Of a stretch of 64,000 nt of DNA, positions 12,001 through 22,330 are shown piece by piece. Within the stretch, counting starts at the first letter, position 1; the number at the start of each line of letters is the position of its first letter. Source of the stretch: Diplonema papillatum (lineage: Eukaryota; Euglenozoa; Diplonemea; Diplonemida; Diplonemidae); NCBI GenBank assembly GCA_030068145.1, contig JAPJBO010000140.1:62001-126000 (forward strand), given 5' to 3'. The notes beneath the pieces are model-generated. The model saw only the letters and a program-made list of their open reading frames with translations, did no database searches and was not told the origin of the DNA. Position numbers and translations under genes: made by a program.

Positions 12001-15000
12001 ACCTTTCGCGACAGAGATTGGACAGTCGGGATTGCCGGGGGCGGGTCTCCTTGAAGAAGAGAATTGTAAAGCAAGACCTGCCCCCTGCGCCTGCTGTCTC
12101 CGGCTGCTTCGGCAGACGACACATACTACTACTACTACCTTAGAGGTACCAAATCGAAATTCTCTAAGTACATTTCTCAGCCAATTTCGCCAGAGGTACC
12201 AAAATTTGGCTTGAAATTGTTACCAGACTTTTTGGCTGGAAATGTACTTCGTGTTTTTTTTTGGGTCAAAAGTCACGTTTTCCAGATTTTGGCCGTTTTT
12301 GCCGATTTTTCCAGTTTTTGGCCATTTTGGGCCGATGTTGCCGATTTTTTTTGCGACAACCAATTTCTGCTTCCCTGGAGACAGTATTTGCTACAGCTAA
12401 AAGAACGTTGGCAGCGGTTTAACCAGAACACATGTAGGTTAAATCGCACAAACAAAAAAATAATTGCTCGTGCTATGGCTTGTGAGTTCAAGGCCGTGGA
12501 TTGGTCCCCGATCCAGGTTGTCCGCGCCCCCGACGAGTGGGAGGCCGCGGAGGAAGACGTCGACTGCTGTGTCGATTGTGGAAAAATCCACACCGCGGGG
12601 GCGTTCTGTGCCTGATGCGGGAAACGGGGTCTGGCCACCTGCCTCAAAGCGGCGCTCCCAAGGGAAGTCGCGCCCCTGTTTGTAGACCACTTAGCGGCGG
12701 ACGGGTGGGTTTGCCCCGCCTGCATAGTGGCGGTGCATCAGGCTGGCACCACTCTTCAAGAAGAGTTTCGCGTCCGGATCGCTCGTGCTCAAGAGCACGA
12801 CGCTCCGCCGAGCTTGGCTCAAGAGCCATTGCTCGCTGCCGTTGAGGAGGGCCCGGTCAAGACCGCTCTCCTCGCTTTGTTCGCCCAATCTGCCTTCCAA
12901 AGCCTCCCGATGGCTGCGCAGGCCGCACCGGTCATGACCGAGGCGGTGGACCCACGCCGAGTCATGACTTGGGTGGAGGGGTTGGCGACGGCTCCGGGGC
13001 GCCAAGTCATCCTGTCCGAAGTAAAGGGCAGATACGCCTACCATTTGGTTCCCGAGAACCCCCACGACGCGGGGAGCGTGGTCGACCACGAACGCCGGAC
13101 GCATTTCGTGACGCTCATTTCCCTGATGCCGTTGGCCTACCGGACCCCGCCCATCCTCCAGGTGCTCCATCACATCATGGTCCGCCTGGAGGCCCTGCGG
13201 CTGAAGTGCTTGCACGCTAACGGGATCGAATTCCAGATTGCGTGGGAGACCAGGTTCGGGTCTTTGGACTACACCGACTTCACGAAGTCGGCTCTGGTCC
13301 AGGCGCAAAAGGCCATGGCCGACCTCTCAAAAAAGGCGGACCAGAGGGACGAAAGGAGGGAGCACCCCTCGAAGAGGCCGCGGAAGTGAATTGCGGCGAG
13401 CGCTTCCGTTCCCACCGGCCTGCCTTCGGAGGGTTTGTGGAACGAGTTGGCAGCGAGGTCACGACCTCGGAAAAAGGACTCCGCGTGCCCCGATCAAGAT
13501 CGGTTCCGGACGGACCAGGAGTCACTACTCCTCGCGTTGCAGAAGTGCTACAAGAGCACCCCTGCTATGCTGTCGGTGGTGAGCCGTGCTCACAGGTACG
13601 CAGTGGAGGCCCGCCGGTTTTACCCCGCATTGTCCGACGAGGAGGCTTTCCTCATGTGGGTGAACCGGAAGATGATGGCCGGCGAGCTCACTGCCGAATC
13701 TGCCCTCCAGTACGCAACGTACTTCAGGATGTCCCGGGTGGACTGGATGGGTGCTTATCGCCGTTCGGTCAAGCTGACCATGGAACAGTTCGAGGGCCGA
13801 CGCACCCGCGACGCCGGACGGACTCCGACCAAGGCGGCGATACAGTTGGTAGTCTCACGAGGCTCGTCCTTGCACGCCATGGCCCTCCGGTTCCAGTGGT
13901 CGACGGCTTGCAGGTTCGTGGATCTGCAGCGGATTCGGCTGGACCACATGTGGTCGGTGGACACAGGACAGGTCATGATCCTGTTCGTCGGCGGGAAGAC
14001 CGACCCTACCTCAAGAGGCCAGGGTCTCTTGCTACCGCGAAGCGGTCCTTTTCTGACGCCTTTCTGGGAATGGATCACGATCCATCGGCCGGCCCTGGGC
14101 ACCAAGGCGCCCCTGTTCCCCAACCTGTCACGACAGGCCTACAACAGTTTCCTACAAGAGGAGCTGGGGGTGTCGTCGCACCGCATCAGACATGCCGCGC
14201 TGAGCTGGGTGGCCCTCCTGGAGGGCGAGCAGACGGCGATGAACGTGGGGCGACACCTGAATCCCAGGACGACGCGCTTATACACTCCGCATCACCTTTG
14301 GCAGCCGGTCCTGCTCTCAGCCCCGGGCACAGCTGCCTTGCAAAGGACTGGGTGAACAGCGGCCCCGCCAAACAATCGCTGTGGCCGCGTCATCTCGACA
14401 AGATCCTGCAGGGGTATGACTACGCCAACGGCTGGCTAGACGCGAGTAGCGGGAAACGGGTCACGAAGGCCTCGTATGACGGAGAGATCGCCGCGACCGC
14501 CCCGCCGTTCAATCACGAAGCGCTTTTGCAGGATTTCCCCAGCCTCCGCAGCAACATGAGGTGGGTCCTCGACGCCGCGTTCATCGCCGCCATGCTGAAG
14601 CCGGGCTCGTTCGTATCCGGCCCGGGGCCCCGCAACTCCCGAATGATGCCGCACGTCGATCGCTTGCTTGAGTTGGAGGTCGCTGCATCGGTCCCTAAAG
14701 CGGCGTCTTCCCGCTGGTTCCACGGCGCGTTTACGGTGGACAAACGGGCTCCCGGTCAGCTGCGCTTCATCCTCAGCTGCGAATCCATCAACCGGGCTAC
14801 GGCACACGTGCCTCTGCCCCCCTGCGACCTGCCCAGCTACGCCACCATCGTGACTACGGTGCTGTCCCGCAAGTGGGTGGCTGAGTTCGACTTCCGCTCC
14901 TTTTTCTTCCAGTTTGCGCTGCCTCCAGAGGTCAGGAAGTATTTCTGTTTCCGTGTTGAGGGCAGGCTGATGTGGATGACGCGCCTGCCGATGGGCTACC

Positions 15001-18000
15001 GTGCCGCGCCTCAGGCGGCCCAGGCGGTCTCGCTGGAGCTTGCGGTTGCCGCCGCCCAGGGTGTTGACGTTCAGGTCCTCGCGTGGATCGACAACGTGAT
15101 CTTCGTGGCGGACACTGAGGCCGAAGTTATGGAGGCCTCGGCTCGCTTCAAGGCTTTGACTTCGAAGTACGGCTTGACCATCGGGAGCTGGTCTAAGCCT
15201 TCTACCCGCGCGGTGCTGCTGGGACTGGATCTCGACCTCGCAGCGAAGAGATGGCGCGTGGACCCAGCCTGGACGATGAAGGCCGGACCGGTAATGGGCC
15301 AGATCTTGGAGTTCAGTGCGGCTCCCGTCCGCGTGTGGTGGAAACTGACCGGGTCTCTGCTCTGGCGTCGCCACGTGATGGGGTACCCTCTCCACGAGGT
15401 ACTTCCCCTCTTGCAGTGGATGTCCGCCCTGGCCTCCGGCCGCGCGTCTACCGACAGCGCGTTCTGGGACTCCGTCGCGCCTTGCCCAGCTGCGGTCAAG
15501 AGCTGCCTCGCTGCCCAGTGCTCCGACATGCGGGGTAACGCCTGGCGGCAATGGTGTAGACCGGTTTACACTCGTTCGATCGATGTCGTCTCCGACGCCA
15601 GCATGTCGGCATGGGCATTCGTGGCAGACGGGTTCCATGTCTATGGGGGCTTTCCTCCGGAGTTGCACCACGCGGACATCTTCATGAAGGAGCTATACGC
15701 CGTCGTTCGGGCCGTGGAGCACGCAGTCCACGGCCAGTCGAGCATGGACATCAACCTGCTTTGTGACAACAAGGCGGTGATAGGCTGCACGCCGCGGCTA
15801 CACGCTTCGTCAGGATGCGATGCAGCTGCTAACTCTGATCAACAAGAGCTTGGCCTCATCCAGGAGCCGGCTCAACATCAGCTACGTTCCGTCGCTCCAG
15901 AACATCGCGGATCAGTACACAAGACTGAATCGTCCGCCATGTTAGCGCCCAACATCGACTTCCCGCTTCGTCGAGTCCTCGTCAAGTGGGTCGGTTGGTT
16001 GTTCCTCCGTGTGGCAAGCAAGTCATCATATCAGGCGATCAGCCGCTTTTTTGCTTAGTTTTCCGCCGGGTCCCATCCCGGGTTATCTGTCGCTTACGGT
16101 GGTGAGAAGGAGGGGGGGGGTCCGAATAGGGGCCGCTCGTGCTCCGGTGCCTGTTCTTTTATGCGACAACCAATTTCTGCTTCCCTGGAGACAGTATATT
16201 TTACAGCTAAAAAGAACGTTGGCAGCGGTTTAACCAGAACACATGTAGGTTAAATCGCACAAACAAAAGCCATTTTGGGCCGTTTTTGCCGATTTTTCCA
16301 GATTTTTCCACATTTTGGCCATTTTGGGCCGTTTTTGCCGATGTTTCCAGTTTTTGGCCATTTTGGGCCGTTTTTGCCGATTTTTCCAGATTTCAATTGC
16401 AAAAACTCTTAAAAGTTCCCGGTGCTTAACGGCTTTATCACGTGGGGGGCCCTGAGATTCCTCAGGTGACCACTGATTTACCTTTTAACCATATTTCGAA
16501 GTCCCTTGTGGTCGCGTTAGCCGCCAGCGTTGCCTCTGCAACCTGCTTGTCGTCATATCTGCGGGGAGCCAGAACACCGACGCGGAGGCACGCACCCTTT
16601 GAACGAAACCTAAAACCAAACAGAAGCCGGGAGGATGGCGCTGCAAAGACTGCAACGCCTCGAACGCCGCGGTGGCGAAGGTTTGCGACAAGTGTTCGGC
16701 GAGAAGGCCGCCTGAATCGCAGGTCCTGCCCTCTTTTCCGCCCTTTCTCCTCCCTCGGCCGAGCGTTAGTTAAGCCTTCTGGGTCACCTCGCCTGTATGT
16801 TTCAAGCCCACACAGTAACATCCGCGTCATTGTGGGAAGGCGCCTGTTTCCGACACGGTGGAGTCAAGCCTCAGGAGCTGGAGTTGAGCCGTAAGTGCGC
16901 AAAACAAAGGAAGCGCCAGATCCGTTTTTGCGTTAAGAAAAGCGGGTGGGACACCCGCGTTTCGGGTGTTCTTTTACACGCGTTTGGTTGTAGCACACCC
17001 GCTGAAGGGGTGCGACTCGGGCCAAAAAGTCAACAGGTCTCCTGCGTTTCAAACCCTCTGACCGACAGGAGAGTGCAGAATCTTCACGCTCTTACCACGA
17101 AACGCCGCTGTACAGGGACGCGACTTCACGATCTCTATCAAGCCGAACGAAGAACTCGGCTTAAACTGCCTGATCACCGGCGGGGCCGTGCAAATCGACG
17201 AGATCGTCCCCGGTTCAGCTGCCGAGCGGGCAGGTATTGTGCATTTCCGCCCGTTCATGTGTCCTCGCACCCCAACGGGGAACCGAAAGTAAGAATTAAT
17301 CCTTCGGCTGTTGGTTCCAGCTTGCACGTACCGCCACCGCACAGCGCACGTTCCCAGCGAGCTCCGTTGCTTCTATTTGAACCCAGAAACATTGGCAACA
17401 AGGCCCTGTTAGCCCTGTTATCCAGGTGTGCTGAATCCCTGATAGATGTTGTGCTGACTCTTCGCACCCCACGCACAGGCATTGTCGAGGGCGTATTGAC
17501 GACGGTTGAAGGGCAGCAGGTCTTTTCGTCCATTGAGCTGAGAAAGGTGTGCACTCATGAATAGCTCGAGCTTGAGTAGTGCAGCAGGCCTTGTACACAT
17601 GTCCACGCGAGGGGATCAAGCCATCGTGTAGCCATAGTGGTTTGCCGCCTTCTTTGGTCTACGGAGGGCTGGTTCTAAAGATGGAAGGTCAGCAGGCGAA
17701 CAAAGCACGAAAATCGAACTTTTGCAGGTTGTCGGGAAAGCGCGAGCGGAGGGCAAGACTGAAATCAAACTGAAAATCATCCCGCGGCAATCGAAGAGAA
17801 ACGCGCTGCAAAAGACGCTGTCGAACGACTCTGCGACGTCAGCCCGCTCAGCTACTTCAGCATCGGTACGTTTGTCTCTTTCAACAGCACGGCTTTGGAG
17901 CTCAGTACGACTTCAAGTGGAAGGTTCTGACATTGCGCAGAAGGAATCGCAACAGCCTCTCAGAGTCTGGTTCGAATACGAAGTAGTGTGCTGGGTGGCA

Positions 18001-19098
18001 GCAGTACCTTTCCCGAGCACGGGTGTTTTCATGCAACAGGGCAGCATGCAAAAGAGTCCCAAACCAGATCGCCCGCACACAAACCCGTGCCCCCTGACTA
18101 GGCAGATCTTCCGGCACCTGTGCGTTTGTTGGCCGGCGACGCCCACCGAACGCTACATACAGGTGTCGAAGGCGAAGAATGCGGACGCTTTCGACATCAC
18201 CCCGGCAGCCAGGGGCAAGTTTCCGACGTCGCTGCAGTCGTCGACCAACAGCAACACCAACGGGCTGTTCTCCGCCTCCGCGAGCCAGATGAGCCTGTTC
18301 GGCGCCGCGCCCACCTCGCCCTCCCCGCAGCAGCACACGCTTTCGCCGATGCAGCGCTCCGAGAACAGCGGCAGCCTGTTCGCGCCCGCGGCCCCCCAGC
18401 AGCAGCAGCAGCAGACGCTGTCGCCCATGCAGCGGTCCGACAACAGCGGCAGCCTGTTTGCGTCGGCGGCAGCCTCCCAGCAGCAGCAGCAGCAGGGGCT
18501 GTTCATGGTCGCGCCGCCGCCCGCGTCGCAACAGCAGCAGCCGAAGGCCGGCGGCGGAGGGGGGGGCAGCTTGTTCTCGCTGTCTTCGTCGAGCAGCAAC
18601 ACCAACAACCACACCAACAACAACAACAACAACGGCGCTGTTGCCAGCGGCAGCGGCAATTTGTTCGGCGCGGCAAGTGCCGGGGCGGGCGACGTGTTCG
18701 GCGCGCTGGCGGCGCTGCCGCAGAAGCAGACGGCCAGCGCCGCGTCCCTGGACGACCTGTTCAGCGCCCCGTCCGCCACCCAGCAGCAGCCGAACGACGT
18801 GTTTCCGACGCATTCCAACCAATCCGCGTTCTCGTCCGGGCACGGCAGCTCGTGGGGGCCCCCGCCCATCCAGAGCGCAGCGCAGGCGGCGCAGCCCGAC
18901 GCGTGGCCAAACGCGCCCGCCTTCCAACAGGGGCCGGGCGCCCCGTTTTCCGCCAGCGGCAGCAGCAACCCGTGGCAGCCGCAGCCGCAGCAGCAGCAGC
19001 AACAACCCCAACAGCAGGCGGCGGCAAACCCGTTCGATGCGGGCCCGGTGCCCCAGGCGCAGGCGAACCCCAATGACGTCTTCGCGGGGCTTTTTTGA
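1..19098 (+). CDS. Modular adaptor-like protein: ANTH-like helices, zinc finger, PDZ, NPF/DVF tail (5' partial)
   Basis: Eight in-frame exons are visible: <1-181, 5834-5935, 7001-7093, 16624-16722, 17116-17233, 17479-17546, 17728-17865 and 18163-19098 (stop). All have GT-AG borders and matching phases. The first, cut by the window edge, has a helical pattern (VLDVFQEFHAKTQLIDLAHF) recalling the end of ANTH domains; this is weak. Exons 2 and 3 each carry a CxxC (CCICESTF and YICELCMEV), perhaps one zinc site. Exon 4 is a clean RanBP2-type finger, W-x-C-x2-C-x3-N-x6-C-x2-C. Exons 5 to 7 make a PDZ domain (LGLNCLITGG, VDEIVPGSAAERAG-like, closing strand EIKLKIIP). The last exon is rich in Gln, Asn and Ser with repeated SLF, DLF, NPF and DVF motifs, the short peptides that clathrin adaptors use to bind EH domains and appendages. 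I infer an endocytic or trafficking scaffold. Exons between 181 and 5834 may be missing from this model. Confidence 0.62.
808..1390 (+). repeat. Repeat family C, (CT)n-flanked, split by a MITE
   Basis: A CT-rich run is followed by a GTCAACGCG-containing core and a GGTGGGTGGGGCGAGGCCCTGG stretch (key part GGTGGGTGGGG), ending in another CT-rich run. The same order is found at about 46300-46460 inside a formin intron and, shorter, at about 23793-23885 inside another intron. The copies are diverged, so the family is old. This copy is interrupted by the hAT-type MITE at 1026-1349. Confidence 0.6.
1026..1349. mobile_element. hAT-type MITE, 324 bp
   Basis: Perfect 15-base terminal inverted repeats, CAGGGCTTACGCTCC at 1026 and its complement ending at 1349, are flanked by an 8-base target duplication GTGCTATC (1018-1025 and 1350-1357). 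CAGGG ends with an 8-base duplication are the signature of hAT transposons. There is no transposase, so it is non-autonomous. The interior is crowded with CACATGTGG and CCACACGTGG palindromes, which may be subterminal transposase-binding sites. Perfect ends suggest recent insertion. Confidence 0.9.
1856..3070. repeat. 1215-bp dispersed repeat, copy 1
   Basis: This matches 52656-53870 base for base at a constant offset of 50800, with only three differences seen (near 2098, 2178 and 2564) and no gaps. It contains a very G-rich strand at 2390-2515 made of GGTGG and GGGTGG, and internal degenerate repeats around TTTCCGCGCCTGCGG and the GACAACTA/GTGGACTACAAAG type. No open frame with family features was seen. 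Copy 2 continues past 53870 into sequence resembling the internal repeats, so copy 1 appears cut at 3070. Confidence 0.93.
3071..4106 (+). mobile_element. Retroelement fragment with RNase HI-type domain
   Basis: An open frame runs from the repeat junction to a stop at 4106 with no convincing ATG of its own. The first 150 or so residues form an RNase H fold of the RVT_3 (plant and archaeal) type: FFDGGS, then ERATNNVAEYTALIKALH, RGDSGLVVDQM and HVPREQNIDADALSNRAMD, which hold the acidic active-site positions in order. A Lys/Arg-rich tail of about 180 residues follows. RNase H of this type closes the polyprotein of several LINEs and other retroelements, so I read this as the 3' part of an inserted retroelement. 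A host RNase H gene is less likely because the frame starts at a repeat boundary. Confidence 0.6.
4107..5500. other. No gene recognised; retroelement 3' flank and unique DNA
   Basis: There is no credible coding frame on either strand. A TTATGTGATATTATGTGATT stretch at 4300-4319 may be a retroelement tail. The string CCACTAACGCAACAAGACGA near 4269 is the complement of a string at about 62136 that sits beside a palindrome. Confidence 0.4.
5515..5650 (+). repeat. tRNA-like (SINE-type) segment
   Basis: GGGTTCGGATCCCGCC at 5588 fits a Pol III B box with a four-pair T-arm. About 35 bases upstream, TGGCGTGGCGCGGG is a poor A box. No cloverleaf closes, so this is more likely a SINE head than a tRNA gene. 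The minus strand gives a long spurious open frame here. Confidence 0.35.
5952..6112 (+). repeat. Repeat family A, copy 1
   Basis: Starts with a T-rich run, then TAAGCACCTGCTTTGTAGG, GAGACTGCCAGTTGCGA, GGAGGTAAATGTGCTGTAGC and ends near CCCACTTTGTA. It begins 16 bases after the 5' splice site at 5936. Other copies lie at 34741, 39408, 42647 and 46605, all in this orientation. A family B copy follows directly. Confidence 0.85.
6120..6333 (+). repeat. Repeat family B, copy 1
   Basis: A 213-base unit: TTTTACATAAGCGCCAGCTT, GGAAATGCTCGACGATG, GAACAGAAGGGATCCCAAG, then ACGTGTTGAACGGACGTGAG and ends GGTGTAAGCGAAGAACAA. Near-identical copies are at 21495 and 41660, a partial one at 36225. The first 45 bases are clearly related to the start of family A (TAAGCxCCxGCTT, GGAAATGCT), so the two families share an origin. 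Confidence 0.88.
7208..11681 (+). mobile_element. Tyrosine-recombinase retrotransposon 1 (DIRS order, VIPER/PAT-like)
   Basis: The ends form split direct repeats. Segment A1 (7208-7339) is repeated as A2 (11504-11635), and segment B1 (11444-11506) as B2 (11619-11681), giving the order A1-body-B1-A2-B2 known from PAT, Ngaro and VIPER-type elements. Parts: a gag-like frame (about 7343-8645), a tyrosine recombinase (about 8749-9640, with GHSLRRG and TRHSS boxes followed by a tyrosine) and a reverse transcriptase plus RNase H frame (about 9650-11361). The recombinase lies before the reverse transcriptase. Long overlapping frames and near-identical repeats suggest a young, largely whole copy. Confidence 0.82.
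12255..12350. repeat. TTTTGGCC/GGGCCGTTTTT tandem repeat, left part
   Basis: Units of about 30 bases (GGCCATTTTGGGCCG, TTTTTGCCGATTTTTCCAG) abut the left end of retrotransposon 2. The same units continue at 16269-16390 on its right, so the element entered this array or carried it along. Confidence 0.7.
12353..16268 (+). mobile_element. Tyrosine-recombinase retrotransposon 2
   Basis: A different element from its neighbour, bounded by direct repeats of about 106 bases (12353-12457 and 16163-16268) that differ at a few positions. Parts: gag-like frames (about 12474-13389, including a small CxxC segment), a tyrosine recombinase (about 13435-14355) and reverse transcriptase plus RNase H (about 14360-15900). 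The gene order gag, recombinase, reverse transcriptase matches element 1, but protein sequences differ strongly. It looks older and broken, with a few breaks. It sits inside a GGCCATTTTGGGCCGTTTTT-type tandem repeat present on both sides. Confidence 0.75.
16269..16395. repeat. TTTTGGCC/GGGCCGTTTTT tandem repeat, right part
   Basis: About four units of the array seen at 12255-12350 continue directly after the right terminal repeat of retrotransposon 2. Confidence 0.7.
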
Positions 19099-19260
19099 GG
19101 GGCCGGGCGCCCCGTTCTCCGCCAGCGGCAACAGCAACCCGTGGCAGCCGCAGCCGCAGCAGCAGCAGCCGCAGCAGCAGCAGCCGCAGCAGCAGCAGCC
19201 GCAGCAGCAGCAGCAACAACCCCAACAGCAGGCGGCAACCTCGTTCGATGCGGACGATCC
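18380..19260 (+). repeat. CAG-type codon repeats and a tandem duplication across the stop codon
   Basis: CAG/CAA runs encode polyglutamine in the last adaptor exon. The block GGGGCCGGGCGCCCCGTT through the following CAG run (about 18942-19030) recurs just after the stop (about 19100-19235), so the 3' end of the gene has been duplicated in tandem with further CAG expansion. Confidence 0.75.
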
Positions 19261-19289
19261 TTTCCCTGAAAACAAGGAACCTGACACAC

Positions 19290-19385
19290 CCACACACACA
19301 CACACACAAGGCTAACAGCTGTCCTCAAGGCTGTCTTTCCCTGAAAACAAGGAACCTGACACACACACACACACACAAGGCTAAC
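19290..19385. repeat. (CA)n microsatellite with a duplicated flank
   Basis: Two CACACA runs, each preceded by CCCTGAAAACAAGGAACCTG and followed by AAGGCTAACAGCTGTC, form a short tandem duplication. Confidence 0.75.
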
Positions 19386-22330
19386 AGCTGTCTTTCCCAT
19401 TCCAAGGGACGCAAAGAACCTGGGACCAACGACTGTCACCTTAGCACGGGCCCGCCGAACGCCTGACAGCCTTCGCTGCAAAAGGCAGGTCGGGCGCTGT
19501 CCTTCAGTCGCAATCGATCGAGGGTTTCAGGTCAGGGTACTCGGCGAACGAAACAATCTGTGACGGTAGACTGCACAAGCCGCTGCGGATTACCTCTTTG
19601 TACGCGTCGTGTCATGTTTCGGTCGCCTCTTGCCCCGCGTACTGTTTGTCTCCTTGTTGTTGTTGTGCGCGCTTCACGTCCGCTGAGGAGTCTGACGAGT
19701 AGTGGTAGTTTGAACTTGATATGCAGCAACAATCTGTAATTTAGCTTGTTGCTGCACATCAAGAGTTGAGATTCTCCGTCAAGATGCTAGCCGCCGCCAT
19801 AGGGCGGGCTATTGCCAAAAGGAAGAGAGCCCGCGAAACAACGTGTCAACACACGCCTGCCAGGCGGTCTCGTCCGCCAGTCAGAACGCCCCCGGCTGCG
19901 CCACCATCGGTGCAACAATCATCTTTGACAGGGCCACGGCTCGCTCCGCGCCCACGGCGCAACGACTTGCGCCCGCCGTAGTAGTACGGGATAGTAGTGG
20001 GGCGACCGGATACTCCTCGGAGAGATGGTCCCTGCACTCTAACTCGTCTCTCTCTCTCTCAAGTTCGTTACTTGTAGTAGTTGTAGTAGGCCATTCTCTC
20101 TGAGCGACCTTCTATTTTTTGCAACGCCCCCGGCGCTGGAGCGGAGGTGCCAACTACGAAAAAGAGGGTCGCAGTCCGGCACAAGTGCAAGAAGAAACAC
20201 CCTCTTCTCTGTAAGAACTGCGGCTCATCTATCTTTACTACCAAACACGCAATGCTGGAAATAATGTGAGCTCGCAACCTGCGAGAAGCGGCGTTCCAAA
20301 CGCAAATGCAACGGAGTCCATCAACACGGGGATGTCGTCGCGAAAAGCTGAATGGTTTCATGCACCGCGCTACTGGCGCGACGACCAGTCGAAAAAGATC
20401 AGAATTTGCTGCTGTTGTTGGATGCGGCAAAAAAACCGTTCTAACGTAAGGAAATGCGCTCCCCTTTTGGGTTCTCAGAACGCTTGGGCGCTCGTTCCTC
20501 GAAGGTCTTTCGAATGCAGTAGTAGGGCATCGCGGACTCTGCGTTCTAATCATGATGTCGTGAACGGCAATCAGACAGTGTTTCAACTCTCTCGCAATCA
20601 CTGACAACCTTTTGTTGCTGATCTTCGACTGTATGTACACCTGCTGCACCTGCTTGATGCGGTTCGGAACTCCAAGTGTCTCATTCCATGGTTGGCGCAT
20701 CAAAGCAAACTCTCCGTTGTTTTCTTGCCGGTGACGTGTATTGTGAGCTTGCATTCCTTTTCCCATTCCACATAAAGAATTGGTATTAACTTAAAACATA
20801 CAAAAAATGGCCTATTCCTTCCAAATGGGGTTTCTGCCCACTGGTCGTTACTTGTTCTCTCATGATATGTGCTGCTAGAGATGGCAAATTATCAACGTCA
20901 AACAATGTGACACCAGTTGTACACAGTTCGCACCTGGTATCCGAGCACGGAATATACGACACAGGTTTCGGGGATTTTTTACGCATCTGCTATGTTTCGC
21001 GCATGATTCTTTCAAGTCCGACCATAGCGTGTTTTTCACGTTTCATCGAGTCCGAACAAAATGAGTACTCGATTCAGTGTTCTGGCAATCTATTGGTACC
21101 CGTATGAATCTGTTCGCAATATGCGGAATGACTGATACATCACTTCGACGGAACACCTGCTTCGTAAAACATAATCGAGGAGGCCGCCAGCTAGAATGGA
21201 ATGTCCAGACGAAACACATTCAAATCTGTGTTCCGCGTCAATCCACTTCGTGGTTGTATTGACTTCTCCTCCCTTCCCCTGCGGCCTACGTCAAAATAAG
21301 CACCCGGCGGCCCCTCCGGGTATTTTCGATCGGCTGCCCTTCGGTGCCCGCGTTCTTCCCGGCAAAGGTCCCTGTCTTTGACCCTCGTCTGGCCCTCCAT
21401 TCGCCTGTGTCCGTCCTCCGGCGCTGTGTTAAACAGCAGCACGGGTTCCGCATCACGAGGGATGAACTGCAGCCTTCTGCACGCTGTTCTTTTTTTTACA
21501 GAAGCGCCAGCTTGAAAGGAAATGCTCGACGATGCTGCCCGACAAAGAACAGAAGGGATCCAAAGTGCTGTAACTACCGAACCACGTGTTGAACGGACGT
21601 GAGGTCATGCGGGTCCATCCCTACACGACAAATCACACAAACACAACAGGTCAAAGTCCTGAGTGAGAAAACAACACACGGTGGTGTAAGCGAAGAACAA
21701 ATCAGATTGTGTTTGTATTGTATTTGCCCCTTACCTCTATATTTCCCCCCTTCCATTCGGAGTCGAAGCAGCTACGTCGAGTATTTTTTTTTGCCTTCGA
21801 AAGCTTGCCGTTCCGTTTTGTCCGTTTCTTCGGGTCTCACCCTCGAACGTTACCGTTTGAGTTGCCATTTTGCTTGGCTCCGTTCTCACAACCTTGTGGA
21901 TCCAGGCACGAGAAGACACGGAGTAACCCGCACTCAGCGGCCCTCATGGCATCATCTACTTTTGCGTTGCCCAAGTGCTGTTTACGTTGCACGACTTGCG
22001 CTGTAGTATGCAGACTGAAACAAGAGACGAAGCTGAGGGAAGATGCGTGGAGAAAGGGCGAGAAAGGCATAAGAAAAGCTCTTTAGCTCTTACCCTGCGT
22101 GAGAGGGGCGGACTGCTTAGAGCGCCACTTGCCAGCGGCGGGCAAGTGGCGGCGGTCGGGCCGAAAGCCTTGCCGTTTCATCCTCGCCGCTCGTTTCGAC
22201 CGCGGCGGAAAAGCTTGAATGGAAGCGTCGCGAAGGACTCCGTTCTACCTGCTGCAATTTTGTCAACAACGCAAGACGAAAGGAGGAAACTGGGGGGTGT
22301 GCAAATGGAGGTGAGCTGAAGCGCAGCAGT
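19386..22330. other. Intergenic region with scattered repeats
   Basis: No gene is assigned. A possible exon at about 20146-20268 (+) would read KKRVAVRHKCKKKHPLLC followed by KNCGSSIFTTKHAM, a Lys-rich zinc-ribbon-like string with a GTGAGC donor after it, but no partner exon was found. Segment 19850-20060 shares a diverged repeat (AGAGATGGTCCCTGCACTCT core) with 28815-28985. A family B copy lies at 21495. Confidence 0.35.
21495..21703 (+). repeat. Repeat family B, copy 2
   Basis: Follows a long T run and matches copies at 6120 and 41660 almost throughout, from the GAAGCGCCAGCTTGAAAGG start to GGTGTAAGCGAAGAACAA. No exon is recognised directly upstream. Confidence 0.85.

Larger units (their letters stand above)
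7094..16623 (+). other. 9.5-kb intron holding two retrotransposons
   Basis: The intron lies between the exon ending at 7093 and the zinc-finger exon at 16624, both in phase 0. It contains two different tyrosine-recombinase retrotransposons (7208-11681 and 12353-16268). Short motifs TTAGAGGTACC recur at about 7122, 7151, 7180, 11687, 12141 and 12190, beside the element ends. Confidence 0.6.

Noticed and set aside
17902-19481. Two minus-strand frames over 440 codons
   Set aside because: They read poly-Cys, Leu or Ala from the complement of CAG repeats in the adaptor's last exon.
20068-20766. 232-codon minus-strand frame
   Set aside because: No domain, and it crosses diverged repeat D; the + strand has a more exon-like short stretch, itself too weak to call.
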